Part shown: one piece after another, positions 55,211 through 64,000 of the stretch
How the letters are laid out: each line of letters begins with the position of its first letter
Numbering within the stretch: the first letter of the stretch is position 1
Source: Nodularia sp. LEGE 06071
GTDB lineage: Bacteria; Cyanobacteriota; Cyanobacteriia; Cyanobacteriales; Nostocaceae
DNA length: 64,000 bases
Direction: 5' to 3'
Assembly: GCF_015207755.1 (NCBI RefSeq)
Contig: NZ_JADEWH010000006.1
Coordinates: forward strand, 204,759 to 268,758
The notes under the pieces: model-generated
Told to the model about the DNA's origin: nothing
The model's database searches: none
The model's input: only the letters and a program-made list of their open reading frames with translations
Translations under genes and position numbers: made by a program

Positions 55211-55425
55211 TGATCATTCTCCATTGTTTTTAGCTGTTGCTTAAGCTCATCTAGCTGTTGATAGATTTTATAAGTCGCCGCCGCCACATCCATCAGGGTT
55301 TTGTAATCTGTGGGCAGACCTTCTGCTAAATCATGCAGATCCATCTTCATTTGACCAGCTTTACTATTGAGCCGCTTAATTTTGGTTTTGATTTCTTCAA
55401 TACTTGTTTCGCTCAATTGCGCCAT
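55207..55425 (-). CDS. DUF683/CCE_0567-family nif-associated small protein
   Basis: The 72-residue product is an all-helical coiled coil: MAQLSETSIEEIKTKIKRLNSKAGQMKMDLHDLAEGLPTDYKTLMDVA. It belongs to the DUF683 family linked to nif genes; family members are reported to bind metals. The stop overlaps nifW's start (ATGA). Role in nitrogenase assembly is not clear. Confidence 0.93.
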   Translation of the reverse strand: MAQLSETSIEEIKTKIKRLNSKAGQMKMDLHDLAEGLPTDYKTLMDVAAATYKIYQQLDELKQQLKTMENDQ

Positions 55426-55647
55426 TTATTACTCCTGATGATTAAGTTGAGCAAAAAACAAACACTTTTGTGTCTAGTACCGCAAGGCGGAAGTCAAAAG
55501 TCAAAAGTCAAAAGTCAAAAAGCTTATAAAATGGGCTTTTCATGGATTTTGAATGGTCTGTTTATTTACGCCAACTTGTACTAGTGCCTAATGGTTGAAA
55601 ACACAAAGACACTAAGACACAAAGTTAAATCAAGTTTTTAGGCAGTC

Positions 55648-56124
55648 TTAAAGGTTGCCGACTTCAGGAAATCTCTTGGCTAAGTCAACACCTTTTTTGA
55701 CATAGTTTTCGCCTTCTTCTGCTAATTTTTCCATTGAGTCAAAACCAAAGCGATGAGCATCACGTAAGGTTTTTACAGTTAGCAAAAGACGACTAGAAAA
55801 AACCAGCGCCCAGCCGAATCCTTCATGGCTCAAGTCAATGACGACCTGAGAGATTAGACCTGTTTCTTGTTCAATAGCAGCGGCTACAGCCCGGAAAAAT
55901 GCCATAATCCGCGCCTGAGTAATCGGGTCAACTTCACCCTCAATTGAAATTTCGCGTTTCTTTTGTTTGGTAATAACAAAGGGTTTGAGGATTAATTCAT
56001 CTGACCAATTACGATAAACTCCGTAAGTATCTTGTCCCCGAATTTGTTGGACTAATGTCTTGAGAAAAGGGGAGTTCAAGACTACTGTATCGGTGCTTCC
56101 GTTCACATTATTGTTTGTACTCAT
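55648..56124 (-). CDS. NifX-associated protein (DUF269)
   Basis: The 158-residue product is the DUF269 nif-associated protein, always found next to nifX. Characteristic segments are LVQQIRGQDTYGVYRNWSDELILKPFVITK and HEGFGWALVFSSRLLLTVKTLRDAHRFGF. It may act in FeMo-cofactor synthesis with NifX and NifEN. It lies 20 bases behind nifX. A 222-base gap with direct repeats of AAGTCAAAAGTC separates it from the DUF683 gene. Confidence 0.93.
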   Translation of the reverse strand: MSTNNNVNGSTDTVVLNSPFLKTLVQQIRGQDTYGVYRNWSDELILKPFVITKQKKREISIEGEVDPITQARIMAFFRAVAAAIEQETGLISQVVIDLSHEGFGWALVFSSRLLLTVKTLRDAHRFGFDSMEKLAEEGENYVKKGVDLAKRFPEVGNL

Positions 56125-56144
56125 ACCGTTGCTTCAACTTGAGA

Positions 56145-56534
56145 TTAGTCTACAAAGTTTGGAGTGGTTTGTCTTAAAGCTTTACGTAACCAAGGTGGAG
56201 GATTACCTTTGAGGGTTTTGACGAGTTTATCGAGGACTTCACTAATTTCCTCTTCCTCTGATTTAGCTTTGACTGGGGTAACGCCTTTCTTAATTAAGCG
56301 AGCTGCGGCACTACCACCAATTGCTGTCACATAAACGATGGTACAATCAACTAAAGCATCAAGTTTAGGATTGATTTTATCTTCGTTACCATCTTCTTTT
56401 AAGTCACCGTCAAATTTCAGGGTTTCGAGAAATTCATATCCCTCGTCGGAGATTTCGTAAACATCAATTTCTCTCGCCCATCCGAAGTGAGCATTAATAT
56501 GAATCCGGTCACTTGTGGTAAAGGCTATTTTCAT
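56145..56534 (-). CDS. nifX: FeMo-cofactor carrier NifX
   Basis: NifX binds FeMo-cofactor precursors (NifB-co, VK-cluster) in transit between NifB, NifEN and NifDK. From ATG 56534 the product has 129 residues and starts MKIAFTTSDRIHINAHFGWAREIDVYEIS, the family's usual beginning; the frame extends 29 codons further but not with family similarity. An AGGACAAGAG site precedes the chosen start. It follows nifN by about 170 bases. Confidence 0.95.
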   Translation of the reverse strand: MKIAFTTSDRIHINAHFGWAREIDVYEISDEGYEFLETLKFDGDLKEDGNEDKINPKLDALVDCTIVYVTAIGGSAAARLIKKGVTPVKAKSEEEEISEVLDKLVKTLKGNPPPWLRKALRQTTPNFVD

Positions 56535-56705
56535 TCTCTTGTCCTGAATTAAGGATCGGATATTGGATATGAGAGGTCTTGAGTATTGAGGAAGAATCTG
56601 TATTGGTGAATCAGAGTACAAAATGCCAAAATCACCTTTCTTCTTCTTTGCGTCTTTGCGCCTACCCTGCGGGAACGCCTAACGGCGAATGCGCGAAACA
56701 AATTC

Positions 56706-58034
56706 TTATTCCTCAGATACCAATTCCCATAAATGTTTAACTCTCTCTTCTTCGGCTTCTAAAAATAGGTTCCCGATGCCAAATAAAAGCTCCATTGTGC
56801 CTCGATATCCAACTTTCGTGAAGTATCCATTACCCAAACGGTCGTATATGGGAATACCCAAACGATACATAGGAATCGAGAGACGTTTGGCGATCGCACC
56901 TACGTTAGAATTACCAATGAGTAAATCAGAACCAGCTGATAGTTGCTCAAAGTCATCTAAGTCGCCGATGGTGACGCTTTTAACCGGGAGTTTTTCCAAT
57001 AGTGGCGATCGCGTCGTAGTCACCACTGCATGAATTTGAGTCCCCATCGATTGCAAAAAGTTCACCGTTGACCATAATAAATCAGGTTCCAACGCCAAAG
57101 ACACTCGTTTTGCACCAAAATAAAAATGAGTATCAAGCATCGCATCTTGTAGCTGGCGACGTTGACGGCGGTATTTTTCGGGAACGCTATTACTACTCAG
57201 AATCGCCAATGCTTGCAGAAACTCATCCACAGCATCCAATCCAGTCAGTTCACCAAACACCTCGTAAGGTATGTTAAAGCGCTCCTCCAGGATTTTGGCG
57301 GCTTCTCGCATACTTTCGCCCAAAGCGATGGTAAAGGCGGAGCTACCTATGTCTCGTAGCTGTTTTATGGTTGTGCCACTAGCTGTAACCGAACTATAAC
57401 CATCTTCTAAATGACCATCGAGGGAAGCACCAAGATCAGGGACAATAATTGGCACTAAGCCAAAAGCAGTCACCATTTCCTTGATTTCCTGCACATCCCC
57501 TGGTGTCAGAGAAGAACCCGCCAAAATCGTCACCTGTTCGGTTCTAATTCCACCAGCCTTGGGGATTTCCCTAACGATACTTTCCACAGCCGCAGCAAAA
57601 CCATCTTGCAGCGCTCCCTTGAAATCTGGGGTAGGAGCAAATACAATCGGTAAATGATCTAATTCCGGATGGCGATCGCGGATATCCTTCAGAAAACGTT
57701 CCAGATCATCTCCTCTAGTTTCCGTCAGCCCCGTACTACATAGACCAATAATTTCCGGCTGCACCTTTTCCACTAAGGTAAGAATTGCCTGTTCCACATT
57801 CTCCTCGCCACCCAAAATAGTAGAAACTTCAGTCATGGCTGTAGTGGCTAGGGGAATAGCTTCCCGAAAATGCCGTACAAGCACAACTTTAGCGAAGGCC
57901 GTACAACCTTGGGAACCGTGGAACAGAGGAATCATCCCCTTCAACCCCAAAAAGGCTAAAGACGCACCCAAAGCTTGGCTTTGCTTCAGAGGATTAACAG
58001 TCAGTGGTTTATTGGGAAGATTAACAATCGCCAT
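56706..58034 (-). CDS. nifN: FeMo-cofactor assembly scaffold NifN
   Basis: NifN is the beta-like half of the NifEN scaffold on which the FeMo-cofactor is finished. The 442-residue product (from ATG 58034; the frame opens seven codons earlier) shows NPLKQSQALGASLAFLGLKGMIPLFHGSQGCTAFAKVVLVRHF and IIGLCSTGLTETRGDDLE, and a C-terminal ELVSEE. The Cys in GSQGC and GLCSTG bind the shared 4Fe-4S cluster with NifE. It follows nifE by 140 bases, a gap carrying a dispersed repeat (58092-58125). Confidence 0.95.
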   Translation of the reverse strand: MAIVNLPNKPLTVNPLKQSQALGASLAFLGLKGMIPLFHGSQGCTAFAKVVLVRHFREAIPLATTAMTEVSTILGGEENVEQAILTLVEKVQPEIIGLCSTGLTETRGDDLERFLKDIRDRHPELDHLPIVFAPTPDFKGALQDGFAAAVESIVREIPKAGGIRTEQVTILAGSSLTPGDVQEIKEMVTAFGLVPIIVPDLGASLDGHLEDGYSSVTASGTTIKQLRDIGSSAFTIALGESMREAAKILEERFNIPYEVFGELTGLDAVDEFLQALAILSSNSVPEKYRRQRRQLQDAMLDTHFYFGAKRVSLALEPDLLWSTVNFLQSMGTQIHAVVTTTRSPLLEKLPVKSVTIGDLDDFEQLSAGSDLLIGNSNVGAIAKRLSIPMYRLGIPIYDRLGNGYFTKVGYRGTMELLFGIGNLFLEAEEERVKHLWELVSEE

Positions 58035-58091
58035 TATATTAATACCAAATTGCATTCATTGGATCTACGCAAAAACCTCTCAAACCCTCAT

Positions 58092-58125
58092 TCCTCTGTG
58101 AACTCTGTGCCTCTGTGGTTCGTTT
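58092..58125 (-). repeat. Dispersed repeat copy, nifE-nifN gap
   Basis: A minus-oriented copy, CCTCTGTGAACTCTGTGCCT followed by CTGTGGTTCGTTTT. Confidence 0.85.
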
Positions 58126-58174
58126 TTCCCTAACTTCATTGATTCATCGCATCGTCGGGAGAACATCAGCCAAA

Positions 58175-59554
58175 TCATCCCTCCAACTCTTCCCAAGGCG
58201 CAGGCTTACGTATTTGTTCCCAAATAGGACTATAAAGAGCCTCATACAATTCTCGTGCCATTTCAACCATCCCCGAATAACCAGCATAAGGATGGTGACG
58301 TTCTTGATTAATATCCAGAAAAGGAATCCGAGCCTTCAGAGCAGTATATTGGTTACGACCACCAGCAATCAACATATCAGCGCCAGTTTCCTTCACCAGC
58401 CGTAACAACTCCTGAGCGTTACCCTTCTCCATCATAATGCCATCGTTACCAATCAACTTCTTAATCCGGGCTTTATCTTCCTCAGTGCTTTTTCTCGTAC
58501 TGGTAGCAACAACTTCAATCCCCAAATCCTTCGCCGCCGAGATAATCGACCAACTCTTAACACCGCCGGTATACAAGACAACCCGCTTACCTTTAAGTCG
58601 AGCGCGATAGGGAGCCAAAGCCAAATCAAGAGCCGCAGTTTCTTCAGCAATTAGCTTTTCTGTGCGTTCCTGCAAATCCGCATCACCCAACTTAGCAGCA
58701 ATATTTCGTAGACAACGATTCATATCATCGATGCCATAGAAAGACTCTTCAATGTAAGGAATGTTGTAGCGTTCCTCCATTTTCCTGGCCATATTGAGCA
58801 AAGCGCGTGAGCAGATCATCACATTCAGCTTGGCACGATGGGCATAACGAATATCATTGAAACGAGCATCACCCGTAATTTTAGATAAAACCCGAATGCC
58901 TAATTTTTCTAACAGTGGAGTGACTCCCCACATTTCTCCGGCGATGTTGTATTCACCTATCAAGTTAATATCATAAGGCGTAGTTGTTTCTGGTTCTGCT
59001 GTACCAACTACATATTCCAGCAACGCTTCACCACCAAAGCGGTTACCCAGATTTTTACTACCAATAAAGCCCGGAGCAATCACCGGAATCACAGGAATAC
59101 CAGTTTTCTCAGTTGCAGCCTTGCACACAGCATCCATATCATCGCCAATCAGCGCTGTTACACAGGTAGCATAGACGAAAATTGCTGGTGGTTTGTAGCG
59201 ATCGCTAAGTTGCAGAATTGCCTGATAGAGCTTCTTTTCACCCCCGAAAATCACATCATTCTCACTCAAATCGGTAGTAAAGCCAGTTTTGTAGAGTAAA
59301 GGCCCAGAGGAGAGACTACCACGACTACCCCAAGAATTACCAGCACAGGCGATCGGCCCGTGGACTAAATGAGCTGCATCAGTAATAGGTACCAAGGCAA
59401 TCATTGCACCATCAAAAGCACAGCCCCCTTGAGCCGCACCTGGTTGAGCTTGTTGGGTGCAAGATTTGTTTTTCTTTTCGCCCTGTTTTTGCTGATTGTG
59501 TTCACATCCTGATTCACTGAGCAGCTCGTTGATTTTGCCTTGGGTACTTTTCAT
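58175..59554 (-). CDS. nifE: FeMo-cofactor assembly scaffold NifE
   Basis: NifE pairs with NifN. The 459-residue product opens with a hydrophilic Cys-bearing tail ([21 protein letters not shown]), then [56 protein letters not shown] and a C-terminal half related to NifD. Typical motifs [18 protein letters not shown] are intact. Length fits NifE. Between it and nifK is a small Mo_nitro_C gene, the same order as in Nostoc PCC 7120. Confidence 0.96.
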   Translation of the reverse strand: MKSTQGKINELLSESGCEHNQQKQGEKKNKSCTQQAQPGAAQGGCAFDGAMIALVPITDAAHLVHGPIACAGNSWGSRGSLSSGPLLYKTGFTTDLSENDVIFGGEKKLYQAILQLSDRYKPPAIFVYATCVTALIGDDMDAVCKAATEKTGIPVIPVIAPGFIGSKNLGNRFGGEALLEYVVGTAEPETTTPYDINLIGEYNIAGEMWGVTPLLEKLGIRVLSKITGDARFNDIRYAHRAKLNVMICSRALLNMARKMEERYNIPYIEESFYGIDDMNRCLRNIAAKLGDADLQERTEKLIAEETAALDLALAPYRARLKGKRVVLYTGGVKSWSIISAAKDLGIEVVATSTRKSTEEDKARIKKLIGNDGIMMEKGNAQELLRLVKETGADMLIAGGRNQYTALKARIPFLDINQERHHPYAGYSGMVEMARELYEALYSPIWEQIRKPAPWEELEG

Positions 59555-59753
59555 CTCTCTTCTCTTCTCTCTCTTGCTGGATCGACAGTGTTAATATCAG
59601 TTATTAGCCTATTCACTGAGTAATAGACCGCCTGCAAAAATCTGCTTTAGTCCACATTTACAGCAGATAATTTATCAGTGTAAATTTGTGGTATAGTTCT
59701 CATAAAATAGACTTTTGCCAGATGCTTAATGAGTCATAAATGGAGACAAATAT

Positions 59754-60083
59754 CTAACAAATGTATTTCGTGACATCCTCTCCACACTCATCAGCAAGAT
59801 AAGATAAAGCCCGAAAACGCATTCCCACAAACTCGTCATATAAGGGATTGAGTTTACACAGAGGTGGAATATGAAAAGTTCGCCCAAATAAACTAATACT
59901 GCGCTCAAAGGGACAACAACAAGGAATTACCTGACAAATTACATGAGCAAGGCGGGAATTTTTAACCGGAACTTTATCCAGCCGATTACGCAAAGGATTG
60001 AGAAGATTGGAAAACCAGCCTGATTTTTTATTGTTAGGTGGATGGTAATTAGGATGAGAGTGAGTGTGATTGATACTTTCCAT
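59754..60083 (-). CDS. Mo-dependent nitrogenase C-terminal-like (Mo_nitro_C) small protein
   Basis: The 109-residue product belongs to the cyanobacterial Mo_nitro_C family: a basic linker (SGWFSNLLNPLRNRLDKVPVKN), then LAHVICQVIPCCCPFERSISLFGRTFHIPPLCKLNPLYDEFVGMRFRALSYLADECGEDVTKY. Eight Cys are present. Members occur in several copies in heterocystous strains; this one stands between nifK and nifE. The name comes from an old homology claim and does not imply catalytic activity. Confidence 0.9.
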   Translation of the reverse strand: MESINHTHSHPNYHPPNNKKSGWFSNLLNPLRNRLDKVPVKNSRLAHVICQVIPCCCPFERSISLFGRTFHIPPLCKLNPLYDEFVGMRFRALSYLADECGEDVTKYIC

Positions 60084-60350
60084 AATAGATATCTCAGGTC
60101 AATATTGGAAAAAAAAGGAAGGTAAGTTGGGGATTGTGTATCGGGAATTGGAAATGGGGTATTGAGAAATAAATTTATTCTTAGTCCCCAGTCTCTACTT
60201 TCTAGAAGCAGAGAAGGAGCGGGGACAAAGAAAGGGAGAATCATTTTGTGATGAGTCCCATTTATTCCCCCCTGCACCCTGCACCCTGCTCCTCTGCCTC
60301 TTCCCTATTCCCCTGACTTACCCTTGATTAGCACGCTGCGTAACCAATTC
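60084..60350. other. nifK to Mo_nitro_C spacer with STRR-type repeat
   Basis: This 267-base gap has no coding potential. It contains CCCTGCACCCTGCACCCTGC at about 60270-60290, a tandem heptamer-type repeat of the STRR class. Confidence 0.6.
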
Positions 60351-61886
60351 TTAACGAATCAAGTCGTAAGAAATATCAGTCTTAGAAGGAATATTGGTGT
60401 TGCGGTCAATTTCCTCGAAGATTGTATTTACAATCCAGTTGAGCAAGTTGATGATACCTTGGTAGCCGATGGTGCTGTAGCGGTGTAAGTGGTGGCGATC
60501 CATGATAGGATAACCAATTCTGACGAAGGGAACCTTACAGTCGCGCCATAGGTACTTACCGTAGGAGTTACCGATGAGCAAGTCTACGGGTTCGGTGAAC
60601 AACAAGGAACGCATATGCCATAGGTCTTTACCGCCCCAGATGGTTGCGCCTTGACCAAAAGGACTAGAATCTAGTAAAGTTTGAAGTTCTTTCTCAAATA
60701 CTTCGTTGGAGTTGTTAACCAGGATGTGGACAGGTTCAGCACCCATTTCCAACATGAAGCCAACTACGCTGATAACTAAATCTGGCTCACCAAAGATAGC
60801 AAAGCGCTTACCGTGAATCCATGAATGAGAGTCAGTCATTGCATCAACTGCACGACCACGTTCAATTTCTAGTTCTTCGGGAATGGCTGTACCAGTTAGT
60901 TCGCTGAGTTTCATCAAGAACTCATCAGTACCCTTGATACCCCAAGGACGGGAAACTGAAGTGGGTTGCTTCCACTCTTTTTCAATGTATTCACGGGTTT
61001 TGGTGGTAGAGTATGCTTGCAGAGCAATTGTAACTTTACCGTTAATTGAATCTGCTGCATCTTCTAACTTTGTACCACCTGGATACATATCAAACTCACC
61101 AGTGTTGGGTGAATCTAAATAGTCGCTGTTGTCAGCAAGAATGGTGTAGTCAAAGCCGAACAGGGAAGCAATGCGCTTGATTTCCCGGTTGTTTCCTACG
61201 TATGTATCAAAACCTGGGATGAAGTTGATTTTGCCATTGCTGGTAGCTTTCTTCTTACCTGCGGTCAGGTTAGAAAGAATACCCTTCATCATGTTGTCGT
61301 AACCAGTGATGTGGGAACCAACAAAGCTAGGAGTGTGAGCGTAAGGAACTGGGAAATCTTGAGGAACTGAACCAGCTTCCTTAGCGTTGTTGATGAAAGA
61401 CTGTAAGTCATCACCAATTACTTCTGCCATACAAGTTGTGCAGACAGCAATCATCTTAGGCTTGTACAGTTGGTAAGAGTTCGCCAAACCGTCAATCATG
61501 TTTTGCAGACCACCAAACACCGCAGCGTCTTCAGTCATTGAAGAAGACACACCAGAGAATGGTTCTTTGTAGTGACGGGTTAAGTGGGTACGGAAGTAAG
61601 CAACGCAACCTTGAGAACCTTGAACGAAAGGCATTGTAGCTTCAAAACCAACAGCCGCAAAGATTGCACCTAAAGGTTGACAGCCTTTCGCAGGGTTAAC
61701 AGTTAAAGCTTCACGAGCGAAGTTCTTTTCACGATATTCCCAACCCTTGGTCCATTCTGCAACCCGTGTAACTTCTGCGGGGTCGTGACCGTTTTCAAAT
61801 TCTTTCTTGTTTTGGAATAGTTGTTGGTATTCTGGTTGGTGGAATAACTCAACGTGATCTTGAATATTTTCTGGATTCTGAGGCAT
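60351..61886 (-). CDS. nifK: Nitrogenase MoFe protein beta chain NifK
   Basis: NifK with NifD forms the MoFe protein, and holds half of the P-cluster. The 511-residue product contains the P-cluster Cys at C69 ([11 protein letters not shown]), C94 ([20 protein letters not shown]) and C152 ([12 protein letters not shown]), the [15 protein letters not shown] loop, and the [16 protein letters not shown] segment. All catalytic positions are intact. It should be co-transcribed with nifHD only after the nifD element is excised, because the element separates it from nifH and the nifD 5' part. Confidence 0.98.
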   Translation of the reverse strand: MPQNPENIQDHVELFHQPEYQQLFQNKKEFENGHDPAEVTRVAEWTKGWEYREKNFAREALTVNPAKGCQPLGAIFAAVGFEATMPFVQGSQGCVAYFRTHLTRHYKEPFSGVSSSMTEDAAVFGGLQNMIDGLANSYQLYKPKMIAVCTTCMAEVIGDDLQSFINNAKEAGSVPQDFPVPYAHTPSFVGSHITGYDNMMKGILSNLTAGKKKATSNGKINFIPGFDTYVGNNREIKRIASLFGFDYTILADNSDYLDSPNTGEFDMYPGGTKLEDAADSINGKVTIALQAYSTTKTREYIEKEWKQPTSVSRPWGIKGTDEFLMKLSELTGTAIPEELEIERGRAVDAMTDSHSWIHGKRFAIFGEPDLVISVVGFMLEMGAEPVHILVNNSNEVFEKELQTLLDSSPFGQGATIWGGKDLWHMRSLLFTEPVDLLIGNSYGKYLWRDCKVPFVRIGYPIMDRHHLHRYSTIGYQGIINLLNWIVNTIFEEIDRNTNIPSKTDISYDLIR

Positions 61887-62025
61887 TTCTACATCTCCAA
61901 GCTTACTGTTCGTTACTGATTGAGGAATCTTGTAGTGGGAGTGGGAACATGACTCAAAACTCAGAATGCAAAAATCAAAAGAAACTCTTAATTTTTGAAT
62001 TTTGAACCTTGAATTCCCGACTCCC

Positions 62026-62045
62026 CCTGGGGCTAAAACCCCAGG
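62026..62045. other. Stem-loop in the nifD-nifK spacer
   Basis: CCTGGGG and CCCCAGG pair around CTAAAA, flanked by more G/C. In Nostocales such structures between nif genes can be processing or stability signals. No T-run follows on the minus strand. Confidence 0.6.
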
Positions 62046-62074
62046 CTATCCCTACTTATCCCTTTGCCATTTTC

Positions 62075-62228
62075 CTAAGCTGTAACTTTAGCCTTAGCCT
62101 TTTTAGCTTGAGCTTTTTCGTTCCAGGGAGCGCCAATTAAACCCCAAGTTGGGCTGTTGAGTGCCAAATCCATATCACGAGCGAAGATAGCGAAGCCATC
62201 ATAACCGTGATAAGGACCGGAGTATTCC
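62075..62228 (-). CDS. nifD: Nitrogenase MoFe protein alpha chain NifD, C-terminal fragment
   Basis: The complement reads [20 protein letters not shown] and then [14 protein letters not shown], followed by a Lys/Ala tail and stop at 62075-62077; this is the NifD C-terminus. Reading upstream, similarity ends at the motif at 62218-62228 and the frame runs into unrelated codons (KLLKHHQ before EYSGPY). So nifD is interrupted here by an insertion, and its first 430 or so residues must lie beyond the right edge of the window, at the far end of the element. Confidence 0.92.
62218..62228 (-). other. nifD-element left border and recombination site
   Basis: The complement is GGAATACTCCG. The nifD element of Nostoc PCC 7120 is bounded by the 11-bp repeat GGATTACTCCG (from memory), so this copy differs at one base. 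NifD codons (Y-S-G) run across it, so excision by XisA here would restore the frame. Confidence 0.88.
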
Positions 62229-64000
62229 TGGTGATGCTTCAATAGCTTCAAATAGCTGAATGTTTGCAGTAAGCAGTGTCAGCGATAAACATTGTTCGCT
62301 GATCACAAATTTATTTTTAGGCTAAATATAGGCTAAATCATAGCGATACATCATCAGGGTGAAGACAAGTTCGGTTAATTAATTACGCCACAATGCACCC
62401 CACCCCGCAAGCGGAGAGGGGAGACAGAGCTTCAATTTGGCGGGTTTCCAAGTCTAATCATTTTCATCTACCGAAGGCAGTTTTCTTCGTTGAAGTCTGC
62501 AAGCACACCAGCAAAGAGAACAGATGAGAACAAAATTACTCTTAGAGTTAGAGCAAGTAAATCTGCGTTTGAAGTCTGCAAAAGCTAAGGTAACGGTGAG
62601 AGCATCAAATGGAAGTCTGCAATTACGGGCGACGTTACCAATTAAACCGGGAGACAAGGACACAAAAGGCACTGGGAGAAAGCAATATAATCTCAGCTTG
62701 AATATTCCCGCTAACTTGGATGGAATCAAGACGGCGGAAGAAGAAGCTTATGAATTAGGAAAGTTAATCGCTAGAAAAAGTTTTGAATGGAATGATAAAT
62801 ATTTAGGTAATGAGGCGATTAAAAAACAATTTAAAACTATAGGTGAGTTACTCGCAGAATTTGAAGCGGAGTATTTTAAAACTCATCAGCGCACAACTAA
62901 AAGCGAACATACTTTTTTTTATTATTTCTCCCGCACTAAGCGATTTACTAATGCTCAGGATTTAGCCACACCTGAAAATCTCATCAGTTCAATTGAGAAA
63001 ATTGAAAAACAATGGGCAAAATATAACGCCACTAGAGCCATAGCAGCTTTTTGTCAGACATTTAAAATCGAAATTGATTTATCTCAATATTCCAAAATGC
63101 CGGAGAATAATTCCCGGAATATACCGACTGATACGGAAATAGCCGCAGGAATTGTTAAGTTTGAAGATTACTTAAAAAACAGAGGTAATCAAGTTAATCA
63201 AAATGTGAAAGATAGCTGGCAGCTTTGGCGCTGGACTTATGGAATGTTAGCCGTTTTTGGTTTACGTCCACGGGAATTATTTATTAATCCTAATATTGAT
63301 TGGTGGTTAAGTCAAGAAAATGCAGATTTAACATGGAAAGTCCATAAAGATTGTAAGACTGGTGAAAGACAAGCTTTACCGTTATATAAACAATGGATTT
63401 CGGAGTTTGATTTAAGAAATCCTAAATATTTAGAGATGCTGGCAACCGCAATTAGTAAGAAGGATAATACTAATCATGCTGAAATAACGGCATTAACTCA
63501 ACGAGTTAGTTGGTGGTTCCGTAAAATTGGCTTAGATTTTAAACCTTATGATTTACGTCACGCTTGGGCGATTCGGGCGCATATTTTAGGTATACCAATT
63601 AAAGCGGCGGCAGATAATTTGGGGCATAGTGTGCAAGTGCATACGGAAATTTATCAGCGTTGGTTCTCGCTAGATATGCGGAAGTTGGCGATTAATCAAG
63701 CTTTGAGTAAGCGGAATGAAGCTGAGGTGATTCGGGAGGAGAATGGCAGGTTGATGATGGAGAATGAAAGGTTGAAAATGGAGCTTGATAAGTTGAGGAT
63801 GGAGTTGGTTTATAAGCGGAGTTAAGTAAATTCATGTGGTGATTCACAAAGCTGATGCCGCACAGGATTATAGTAGACACGTCCGGAATATGATTTGGGT
63901 ACAAAAAATGGTAGAAAGTAAAATTGACCTTCTACCAACATCTAATTAAATGATTAGTATCTTTGATTATATACAAAAGTATCCCTCGCGTGCAAAGCAA
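62229..64000. mobile_element. nifD excision element, nifK-proximal end
   Basis: Everything right of the border lies inside an element integrated in nifD; it carries xisA and a short C-rich repeat (62399-62419). The other border is outside the window, so total length is unknown. Known nifD elements are usually about 11 kb or longer and leave the chromosome during heterocyst differentiation. Confidence 0.88.
62524..63825 (+). CDS. xisA: XisA site-specific recombinase of the nifD element
   Basis: XisA excises the nifD element in differentiating heterocysts. The 433-residue product is a tyrosine recombinase with R248 (GLRPRE), K278 in the beta-hairpin, R345 in PYDLRHAWAIR, H368 (GHS) and nucleophile Y377 (EIYQRW). 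Where most family members have His, position 342 is Tyr, a trait of XisA/XisC. The C-terminal 38 residues form a Leu/Glu/Arg heptad-like coiled coil. From memory the protein is strongly similar to XisA of Nostoc PCC 7120, but that one has about 40 more N-terminal residues; here similar codons upstream contain in-frame stops. Confidence 0.95.
   Translation: MRTKLLLELEQVNLRLKSAKAKVTVRASNGSLQLRATLPIKPGDKDTKGTGRKQYNLSLNIPANLDGIKTAEEEAYELGKLIARKSFEWNDKYLGNEAIKKQFKTIGELLAEFEAEYFKTHQRTTKSEHTFFYYFSRTKRFTNAQDLATPENLISSIEKIEKQWAKYNATRAIAAFCQTFKIEIDLSQYSKMPENNSRNIPTDTEIAAGIVKFEDYLKNRGNQVNQNVKDSWQLWRWTYGMLAVFGLRPRELFINPNIDWWLSQENADLTWKVHKDCKTGERQALPLYKQWISEFDLRNPKYLEMLATAISKKDNTNHAEITALTQRVSWWFRKIGLDFKPYDLRHAWAIRAHILGIPIKAAADNLGHSVQVHTEIYQRWFSLDMRKLAINQALSKRNEAEVIREENGRLMMENERLKMELDKLRMELVYKRS

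Overview
The window is chromosomal DNA from a filamentous, heterocyst-forming cyanobacterium of the Nostoc/Anabaena type (order Nostocales). It holds the 5' end of psaA, many copies of the HIP1 palindrome GCGATCGC, a nif cluster with hesA, hesB and fdxH, a patB/cnfR-fdxB-cox2 block, an uptake hydrogenase without a signal peptide, and a xisA recombinase sitting in nifD. Gene order inside each block matches what I remember of Nostoc sp. PCC 7120, but there these blocks are scattered round the chromosome. Here they lie together in about 50 kb.

Layout. 1-14.4 kb: psaA 5' end, a proline-rich lipoprotein, a thioredoxin-NHL protein, a 1040-residue plasmid-type Rep/helicase protein (CyRepA1-like), a dihydrouridine synthase, a DUF2887 nuclease-like protein, dnaK, an acetoacetate-decarboxylase-family protein and a methyltransferase. 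14.4-24.8 kb: patB/cnfR (ferredoxin-HTH regulator), fdxB, the coxB2-coxA2-coxC2 oxidase operon, then a TPR-like protein, a tiny proline-rich ORF, a cysteine-dioxygenase-like cupin, a NifO/ArsC-like protein and convergent cysK. 25-30 kb: small unknown genes, including a tightly overlapping trio (unknown - luciferase-like monooxygenase - small protein) facing a Coq4-family gene. 30-40.8 kb: minus-strand hydrogenase maturation cluster, with TPR protein, two small membrane proteins, NifU/Rieske protein, NHL protein, hypF, hypC, hypD, a tautomerase, hypE, hypA and hypB. 41.3-47 kb: hupS, an uninterrupted hupL that carries the empty 16-bp site used by the hupL element elsewhere, a small gene plus HNH nuclease, a cold-shock/DUF1294 protein, an unknown and the protease hupW. 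47-52.9 kb: ankyrin protein, SagB-like double nitroreductase, a second member of the same small-protein family found at 28.5 kb, a cobalamin riboswitch with a DUF1636 gene, a methyltransferase and a GluR0-like glutamate-receptor channel. 53-62.2 kb: minus-strand nif operon nifD(3' end)-nifK-Mo_nitro_C-nifE-nifN-nifX-DUF269-DUF683-nifW-hesA-hesB-fdxH. 62.2-64 kb: the nifK-proximal end of a nifD element with xisA; its far end is outside the window.

Together the genes describe a heterocyst: PatB/CnfR switches on nif genes, FdxH and FdxB relate to electron supply, Cox2 respires oxygen away, HupSL recovers H2 released by nitrogenase, the Hyp proteins and HupW mature it, and XisA restores nifD by excision. 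The most interesting unexplained signals are the paired small-protein/flavoenzyme loci on either side of the hydrogenase region, mobile-element-like repeats in the hupS promoter and the hupS-hupL spacer, a dispersed 30-40 bp repeat concentrated between hyp genes, and in-frame stops in the xisA 5' region.
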